In this document: in pieces, positions 59,145 through 64,000 of the stretch
Numbering within the stretch: position 1 is the first letter of the stretch
Layout of the letters: the number at the start of each line of letters is the position of its first letter
DNA from: CAVSWT01 sp963731745
GTDB lineage: Bacteria > Bacteroidota > Ignavibacteria > Ignavibacteriales > Ignavibacteriaceae
Assembly: GCA_963731745.1 (NCBI GenBank)
Contig: CAVSWT010000025.1
Location: 1 to 64,000 of the forward strand
Direction of reading: 5' to 3'
Length of the DNA stretch: 64,000 nucleotides
Notes under the pieces: model-generated
What the model was told of the DNA's origin: nothing
The model's database searches: none
What the model saw: the letters and a program-made list of their open reading frames with translations, nothing else
Made by a program: the position numbers and the translations under genes

Positions 59145-59594
59145 ATGACTAAAGAAGAAATTATTTCACTGCTTCCTTACAGCAAACCATTTTTATTTGT
59201 TGATTCAATTGAAAAAATAAATGAGAGTTCAGTTTGCGGAACGTATAAATTCCGCAAAGATGAATTTTTTTATAAAGGCCATTTTAAAAATTATCCAATA
59301 ACACCTGGAGTTATACTCACAGAAACCATGGCACAAATAGGGCTGGTCTGCCTAGGAATTTTTTTATTAAAAGATGAAATCATTCACGGGAATATTCCTG
59401 AATTTGCATTCGTTTCATCTAACGTAGAATTCTTAGTCCCAGTATTCCCAGGTGAAAAGGTAGTGGTAGTTTCCGAAAAGATATATTTTAGATTTGGAAA
59501 ACTAAAGTGCAAAGTTCAAATGCTTAATTCAAGGGAAGAAATTGTATGCAAAGGAATAATTGCCGGGATAGTAAAAAATAAACCAAATGAATAA
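59145..59594 (+). CDS. FabZ-like 3-hydroxyacyl-ACP dehydratase
   Basis: A 149-residue hotdog-fold protein. The catalytic His lies in YKGHFKNYPITPGVIL and the partner Glu in LTETMAQIG, as in FabZ. The start used is ATG 59145, which is two bases after the SDR stop and preceded by GGAGGGGA; an ATG at 59091 would overlap the SDR. Its stop overlaps the ketosynthase start (ATGAATAA). It dehydrates the beta-hydroxyacyl-ACP in a dedicated fatty-acid-like pathway. Confidence 0.87.
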   Translation: MTKEEIISLLPYSKPFLFVDSIEKINESSVCGTYKFRKDEFFYKGHFKNYPITPGVILTETMAQIGLVCLGIFLLKDEIIHGNIPEFAFVSSNVEFLVPVFPGEKVVVVSEKIYFRFGKLKCKVQMLNSREEIVCKGIIAGIVKNKPNE

Positions 59595-60864
59595 TCGCGT
59601 TGTTATAACAGGACTCGGAGTTGTTGCTCCTAACGGAACAGGTCTCCCTGAATTTACTGAAGCTATTAAAAAAGGCAGATCAGGTATTCGTTTTAATCAA
59701 GAACTTTCAGATTTTAATTTCTCTTGCTGTATTTCTGGAATTCCTGTTGTCACCGATGACTTAATTCTTAAATATTTTAAACCTTTACAGCTCCGTAATT
59801 TTAATAGTTCAGGAATTATGTACGGTTGTATTGCCGGAATAGATGCATGGAAAGATGCAGGCCTGGAAATTAATAATAAAGATATACCAGATTGGGACAG
59901 CGGATTAATTTTTGGCGCGGGAACTTCAGGCGTTGATAAAATAAGAGAAGCAATTTATAAAGTAGATAACGGACAGGTTCGAAAACTTGGCAGCAATACT
60001 TTACCGCAAACCATGGTTAGTGGAATTAGTGCATACCTTGGTGGAATGCTTGGCCTGGGAAACCAGGTTACTACAAATTCATCGGCTTGCTCAACAGGTA
60101 CAGAAGCAATACTAATGTGCTATGAACGAGTTAAATCAGGCAGAGCTAAAAGGATGCTTGCAGGAAGTACAAGTGATCATGGGCCGTATATGTGGGCGGG
60201 ATTTGACGCCATGAGAGTTATGACATATAAATTTAATGATTGCCCTGAAAAAGGCTCAAGGCCAATGAGTAAAACTGCCTTTGGTTTTGTTCCAGGCAGC
60301 GGTGCAGGAGCTTTAGTTCTTGAATCTTTGGAAAGTGCAAAAAAAAGAGGAGCAAAAATTTATGCCGAAATTTTGGGAGGGGAAATTAATTCAGGCGGAC
60401 AAAGAGGTGATGGTACAATGACTGTTCAAAATTCAGCAGCAGTTCAAAAATGTATAAAAGAAGCTATTAAAAATTCAGGCGTAACACCGGAAGATATTGA
60501 TGTAATAGACGGGCATTTAACCGCAACGATGAAAGATCCAATGGAAATAAAAAACTGGACTGAAGCATTGCAAAGAAAAGGTGAAAAATTTCCTTATATT
60601 AATTCATTAAAATCTATGACAGGCCACTGCTTAAGCGCTTCCGGTTCGATTGAATGTGTAGCCGCCGTATTAGAATTACATGAACAGTTTTTATATCCAT
60701 CTTTAAATTGTGAAGATGTCCATCCGGAAATATCTAATCTAATTGCAGAAACTAAAATTCCAAAGAACATAACTTATCCTGACAAGCTGAATATTATTGC
60801 AAAAGCAAGCTTGGGATTCGGAGATGTAAATACTTGTGTAATTATTCAAAAGGCAGATTTTTAA
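59587..60864 (+). CDS. Beta-ketoacyl-ACP synthase (FabF-like)
   Basis: A 425-residue condensing enzyme with an intact Cys-His-His triad: SSACSTGTEAI, the first His in DGHLTAT (where the usual GT is LT), and the second His in SMTGHCLSASGS. It also has the FabF-type Rossmann-like start RVVITGLGVVAPNG. It extends an ACP-bound acyl chain. The divergent GHLTAT motif may point to specialised substrate use compared with a housekeeping FabF. It is coupled to the dehydratase and followed by the ACP gene. The frame is intact. Confidence 0.92.
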   Translation: MNNRVVITGLGVVAPNGTGLPEFTEAIKKGRSGIRFNQELSDFNFSCCISGIPVVTDDLILKYFKPLQLRNFNSSGIMYGCIAGIDAWKDAGLEINNKDIPDWDSGLIFGAGTSGVDKIREAIYKVDNGQVRKLGSNTLPQTMVSGISAYLGGMLGLGNQVTTNSSACSTGTEAILMCYERVKSGRAKRMLAGSTSDHGPYMWAGFDAMRVMTYKFNDCPEKGSRPMSKTAFGFVPGSGAGALVLESLESAKKRGAKIYAEILGGEINSGGQRGDGTMTVQNSAAVQKCIKEAIKNSGVTPEDIDVIDGHLTATMKDPMEIKNWTEALQRKGEKFPYINSLKSMTGHCLSASGSIECVAAVLELHEQFLYPSLNCEDVHPEISNLIAETKIPKNITYPDKLNIIAKASLGFGDVNTCVIIQKADF

Positions 60865-60886
60865 AAACAACATTGAAGTATAAAAA

Positions 60887-61141
60887 ATGAATAGAAATGA
60901 AATTGTAGAACGATTAAAAGTAATAGTAAAACCTTATGTCCCTGAAGGCAAATCGCTAAATAACGTCACCGAGGAAACAGATTTTATAAACGATCTCGAA
61001 ATAAATTCTATTAATCTGGTTGATGTAATACTTGATGTCGAATCAGAATTTAATATTGAGATTGACAATGAATCAATGGAGAAAATGACTTCAGTCGGAA
61101 CAGCTATAGACATAATTACAAGTAAAATGGCAAGTCATTAA
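60887..61141 (+). CDS. Acyl carrier protein
   Basis: An 84-residue acyl carrier protein. The Ser that receives phosphopantetheine is in LEINSINLVDVI (the usual DSL is NSI), followed by the acidic helix DVESEFNIEIDNE. It has an ordinary length and overall charge and lies 22 bases after the ketosynthase. It is a dedicated carrier for this cluster. Its stop lies ten bases from the stop of the opposite-strand FAD oxidoreductase gene. Confidence 0.93.
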   Translation: MNRNEIVERLKVIVKPYVPEGKSLNNVTEETDFINDLEINSINLVDVILDVESEFNIEIDNESMEKMTSVGTAIDIITSKMASH

Positions 61142-61150
61142 ATATAAAAT

Positions 61151-62296
61151 TTAATTTCTTGTCAGTTTAATTAGTGCTGGAAGAAGTGATGGGAAATTAT
61201 AAACTACTTTAAACCCTAACGATCGAGGAACTTTTTTCAAAATAATTTTTTGAATTATTCTGGCAGTTTTTATTCTTTTGTTAAATCTATTATGCCAGCT
61301 TTTAATATACCATTGTTCAATATAAAGTTTATCTAAATTTTGGTATCGCTGCTTCACTATTAAAGACGCAATAATTTTAGCCGATTCAATTGCCATTCCA
61401 ATTCCGTCGCCTGCTAATGGGGCAATAACTGCGGCAGCATCTCCAATCATGTAAATACCGTTTTCAATTAAGTTTCGCTTGCCAAAATAAATATTTCCCG
61501 TACCGTATATTTTAACATTATTAAAAAAATCATGTAAGTCATCATTAAAGATTTTAGAAAAACTTTTGTTTTTGATCATTAATTCCGGTATTTGCTGTCG
61601 GGGTGAAAGCCTGGTTTTATTTCTATTTTCTAAGAAACAAACTGTTACAGTTTCATAGTCCACAGCATTTAATCCGCAGTAAATTCCCTCGGATGAAAAT
61701 ATTTGTATCTCTTCTTCATTAAAAGAATTTAAATACTTTTTTCCAATATGAAATTTTATTCCGTTTAAATTTGATTTCTTGTTAAGAAAATTCCTACTTA
61801 AATTTTTATCTAAAATGTTCTGTTTTCCATATGCGGCAATTAAGTCTTTAACTATTATTTCACTTATTTTTTTTTCCGTTCCCGAAATTATTAACTTATA
61901 ATTATCCTCAATTCTATTTATTGATTTTACTTCAGCAGGCTGAATAATTTTTGCGCCGCTTGCTTCAGCTTTTTGTAATAAAAATTGATCGAACTTTGAA
62001 CGTTTTAAACCATAAGAGGTAAAACCCAATTTAGATGTAATGCTTTTACTATCAATTTTAAATTTGAAAGAAGTAATTGGGTTCGGATGCAGGGAAAGAA
62101 ATTCATCAAATAAACTTTGATCTTTTAAGAATTGAATAACTTCATTGGAAAGAAATTCGCCGCAAAGAACTTCGCGTGGAAAAACTTTTTTTTCAATTAC
62201 TAAAACTCGGAATCCATTTCTCGCTAGTAAAAGTGCCGCTGAAGACCCGGCAGGGCCTCCCCCAATAATACCAACATCAAAATCAGAATTTGTCAT
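61151..62296 (-). CDS. FAD-dependent oxidoreductase (geranylgeranyl-reductase-like family)
   Basis: A 381-residue flavoprotein. The FAD-binding motif is VGIIGGGPAGSSAALLLA at the N-terminus, with LCGEFLS after it and the second FAD motif YMIGDAAAVIAPLAGDGIGMAIES near residue 280. This pattern is shared by geranylgeranyl reductases and by phenolic hydroxylases of type III polyketide clusters. The context, third in an operon with a type III polyketide synthase and methyltransferase, favours oxidation of the polyketide ring. The frame is intact. Confidence 0.85.
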   Translation of the reverse strand: MTNSDFDVGIIGGGPAGSSAALLLARNGFRVLVIEKKVFPREVLCGEFLSNEVIQFLKDQSLFDEFLSLHPNPITSFKFKIDSKSITSKLGFTSYGLKRSKFDQFLLQKAEASGAKIIQPAEVKSINRIEDNYKLIISGTEKKISEIIVKDLIAAYGKQNILDKNLSRNFLNKKSNLNGIKFHIGKKYLNSFNEEEIQIFSSEGIYCGLNAVDYETVTVCFLENRNKTRLSPRQQIPELMIKNKSFSKIFNDDLHDFFNNVKIYGTGNIYFGKRNLIENGIYMIGDAAAVIAPLAGDGIGMAIESAKIIASLIVKQRYQNLDKLYIEQWYIKSWHNRFNKRIKTARIIQKIILKKVPRSLGFKVVYNFPSLLPALIKLTRN

Positions 62297-62304
62297 TTAG
62301 AACT

Positions 62305-62973
62305 TTATAAATAGATTACAACCAGCCATCTAAATGCCCAGCTCCATTTTAAATCGTAACTTAGATTTAATTCATTCAAAAGTTTAATTAATTCCACTTG
62401 GGTGAATCCTTTCCTAACAGATAAAGGCCCATCATTTTTTACCATATCACTTTTTGAAAATAATGTTGTTAGAAATTTTATTCCCATGTAAGCAAAAATT
62501 GAACGCTGTAAATCGTTAATTATTATTCCATATACTGCTATTTTCTTCATCTGAATTAAAATTGTTTTTATTTCATCTTCTTTAAAATGATGAAAAAATA
62601 ACGAGGCATGTATAATATCAAAACTTTTATTTTTAAAAGGCGGTTTAAAAATATCTGAACATATAATATTTAGTTTTGGCGATTTGCTTTTAACATATTT
62701 ATTGATCCCAGGATTGATATCTAAATTTGAAATCTGATTAAAATTAATTTTTGATGAAAGAAGAATATCAGAGCTTCCACCTCCTGCATCCAGAATATTA
62801 TTTATTTTATTATTTCCACTTTTTTTTATTAATAATTTCAAGCCTTTTTCTGAGGTTTTATTGCCGCCTAAATATTTATTTATTTTATTTAACTCATTTA
62901 GTGCAATGATAATTCTCTCATCTTGAATTGAGAAATTATCCATTATTTCTTTTTGAAAAATTCTCTTTAACAT
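62305..62973 (-). CDS. Class I SAM-dependent methyltransferase
   Basis: About 222 residues. It has the SAM motif NILDAGGGSSDILL, the acidic LDINPG, and the UbiE/Ubi-type DIIHASLFFHHF. The start chosen is ATG 62973, a single base after the polyketide synthase stop; the longer start at 62997 would overlap it. It probably methylates the polyketide product (O- or C-methylation). It lies between the polyketide synthase and the FAD oxidoreductase, eight bases from the latter. Confidence 0.86.
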   Translation of the reverse strand: MLKRIFQKEIMDNFSIQDERIIIALNELNKINKYLGGNKTSEKGLKLLIKKSGNNKINNILDAGGGSSDILLSSKINFNQISNLDINPGINKYVKSKSPKLNIICSDIFKPPFKNKSFDIIHASLFFHHFKEDEIKTILIQMKKIAVYGIIINDLQRSIFAYMGIKFLTTLFSKSDMVKNDGPLSVRKGFTQVELIKLLNELNLSYDLKWSWAFRWLVVIYL

Positions 62974-62974
62974 T

Positions 62975-64000
62975 TTATGCACATTCAAATAATGCAATTT
63001 CCATAGTCAATCCAGGTCCGAATGCAACTGCACAGCAATAATCACCTTTATTAATTTGTACTGATTCAAAAATCTCTTTAAGAACAAAAAGAATTGAAGC
63101 AGAAGACATATTGCCATATTTTTTTAAGACTTCTCTGGAAGGCTTAAGCTGCTCAATTGAAAGTCCCAAACCATTTTGCATGGAGTCTAAAATTGCTCTT
63201 CCGCCGGGATGTAAAGCCCAATGCTTTATATTTTCTATTTTAATATTTTTATCAGCTAGTATTTTCTTTAAGCGAGGAGCTGCTTCGTTCAAAATTATTT
63301 TTGGAAGATTAGATGACAGCATCATTTCAAATCCAGAATTACCAATTTTCCATCCCATATATTCGGCAGAGTTTTCAAATAAAAAAGATTCAACCCAAGT
63401 TAGTTTTAACTTAGGAATTAATTGAGAAGAATTTGAAAACAATACTGCAGCACAGCCATCGCCAAAAATTAAATTTGAAATAATGTTATCTCGAGTGGGC
63501 TCGGTTTGAAGATGCAGACTGCAAAGTTCTACTGAAACCAGCACTATATTTAATTCTTTATTAGCTGAATTTAATGCTTCAAAAACAGAATTGAATCCAA
63601 TAATAGAAGCGGCACAACCCATGAATCCAATATTGGTCCGTTTAACTGAATGTGGAAAATTAAATTCTTCAATTAAATAATAATCTAATCCGGGAGCAAA
63701 AAATCCGGTGCAAGAAATAGTAATTAATTTATCTATTTGTTCAGAGTTAATTTTATTTTTTGAAAGTATATCTGAAACCGCTTGCTTTGCTAATATTTTT
63801 GACCATTTTTCGTATTCAGCCATTCTTGATTGTGTATCGGGTTTAAAATTATCTCCATTATTTGAGTAAAATTTATTTTCAGCATTGCTATCAGCATCAG
63901 GAATGACGACATATCTATTCTCTATGCCGGAATAAAATGAAGCACTTTCAATAATTCTCTCAATGGCTGGACGATCAGCCATTCTTTTTTTTAACCCGGA
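62975..64000 (-). CDS. Type III polyketide synthase (chalcone-synthase-like), 5' end beyond window
   Basis: At least 341 residues; the frame is open to the end of the window (SGLKKRMADRP), so the true start and the N-terminal 30-50 residues lie outside it. The Cys-His-Asn triad is intact: GFMGCAAS (Cys), WALHPGG (His) and YGNMSSAS (Asn). Such enzymes extend an acyl starter with malonyl-CoA and cyclise it to a pyrone or resorcinol. The downstream methyltransferase and FAD oxidoreductase match the Streptomyces srsABC arrangement (polyketide synthase, methyltransferase, flavin hydroxylase). The convergent fatty-acid operon may supply the starter. Confidence 0.93.
   Translation of the reverse strand, partial: SGLKKRMADRPAIERIIESASFYSGIENRYVVIPDADSNAENKFYSNNGDNFKPDTQSRMAEYEKWSKILAKQAVSDILSKNKINSEQIDKLITISCTGFFAPGLDYYLIEEFNFPHSVKRTNIGFMGCAASIIGFNSVFEALNSANKELNIVLVSVELCSLHLQTEPTRDNIISNLIFGDGCAAVLFSNSSQLIPKLKLTWVESFLFENSAEYMGWKIGNSGFEMMLSSNLPKIILNEAAPRLKKILADKNIKIENIKHWALHPGGRAILDSMQNGLGLSIEQLKPSREVLKKYGNMSSASILFVLKEIFESVQINKGDYCCAVAFGPGLTMEIALFECA

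Noticed and set aside
1..64000. CRISPR array or phage region
   Set aside because: No regularly spaced short repeats, Cas-like genes, integrases or structural phage genes were seen.
1..64000. tRNA or rRNA genes
   Set aside because: No cloverleaf-like segments or conserved rRNA sequence noticed in the gaps, which are mostly short.

Overview
The window is AT-rich and gene-dense, with almost every gene on the + strand. Several secreted proteins end in a type IX secretion (T9SS) sorting domain with an N(Y/F)PNPFNP-like opening, and there are PorV/PorQ-type and OmpP1/FadL-type outer-membrane proteins, a GWxTD protein, a TonB-dependent receptor and Tat signals. This points to a Gram-negative member of the Bacteroidetes/Chlorobi/Ignavibacteria group, most likely Ignavibacteria-like. 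That placement is inferred from protein families, not from a marker gene.

Layout. 0-1.8 kb: two sugar ABC permeases. 1.8-14.8 kb: envelope block with a GWxTD protein, a lipoprotein, an OmpP1-like barrel, a T9SS-secreted protein with two CBM9-like modules, an alcohol dehydrogenase, and a trio of TonB receptor, large secreted protein and PorV-like protein. 14.9-30.1 kb: catabolic block with a GH106-like rhamnosidase, ribokinase and ribose pyranase, aldo/keto reductase, a secreted GH-A glycosidase, a DUF6259-like glycosidase, Gfo/Idh/MocA oxidoreductase, sugar isomerase, GH42-like enzyme and an MFS transporter. 30.2-38.9 kb: five tandem divergent GH10-like paralogues. 38.9-50.2 kb: secreted GH13, epimerase, phosphomannose-isomerase-like protein, cupin, second aldo/keto reductase, flavodoxin, nucleoside hydrolase, ABC binding protein and ATPase, beta-propeller protein. 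50.4-55.4 kb: phytanoyl-CoA-dioxygenase-like protein, an AraC regulator on the minus strand, a glycyl radical enzyme and its activase. 55.9-58.1 kb: modular T9SS-secreted esterase. 58.4-64 kb: lipid/polyketide cluster in which a + strand operon (enoyl reductase-like SDR, FabZ-like dehydratase, ketosynthase, ACP) converges on a - strand operon (type III polyketide synthase cut by the window edge, methyltransferase, FAD oxidoreductase).

How it fits together. The first 50 kb reads as a plant-polysaccharide (probably hemicellulose or pectin side-chain) utilisation island: secreted and Tat-exported glycosidases and an esterase cut the polymer, a TonB receptor plus ABC and MFS transporters import fragments, cytoplasmic glycosidases, oxidoreductases and isomerases finish the job, and nucleoside hydrolase, RbsD and RbsK handle ribose. 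The last 6 kb is a separate system that probably makes a methylated, oxidised phenolic or pyrone lipid from a dedicated acyl-ACP.

Caution. Seventeen genes are interrupted by roughly 25-30 small frame changes, while the TonB block, GH10 array and polyketide cluster are intact. I list each broken gene once over its full span. The pattern looks more like read or assembly indels than true gene decay, but the sequence alone cannot settle this.
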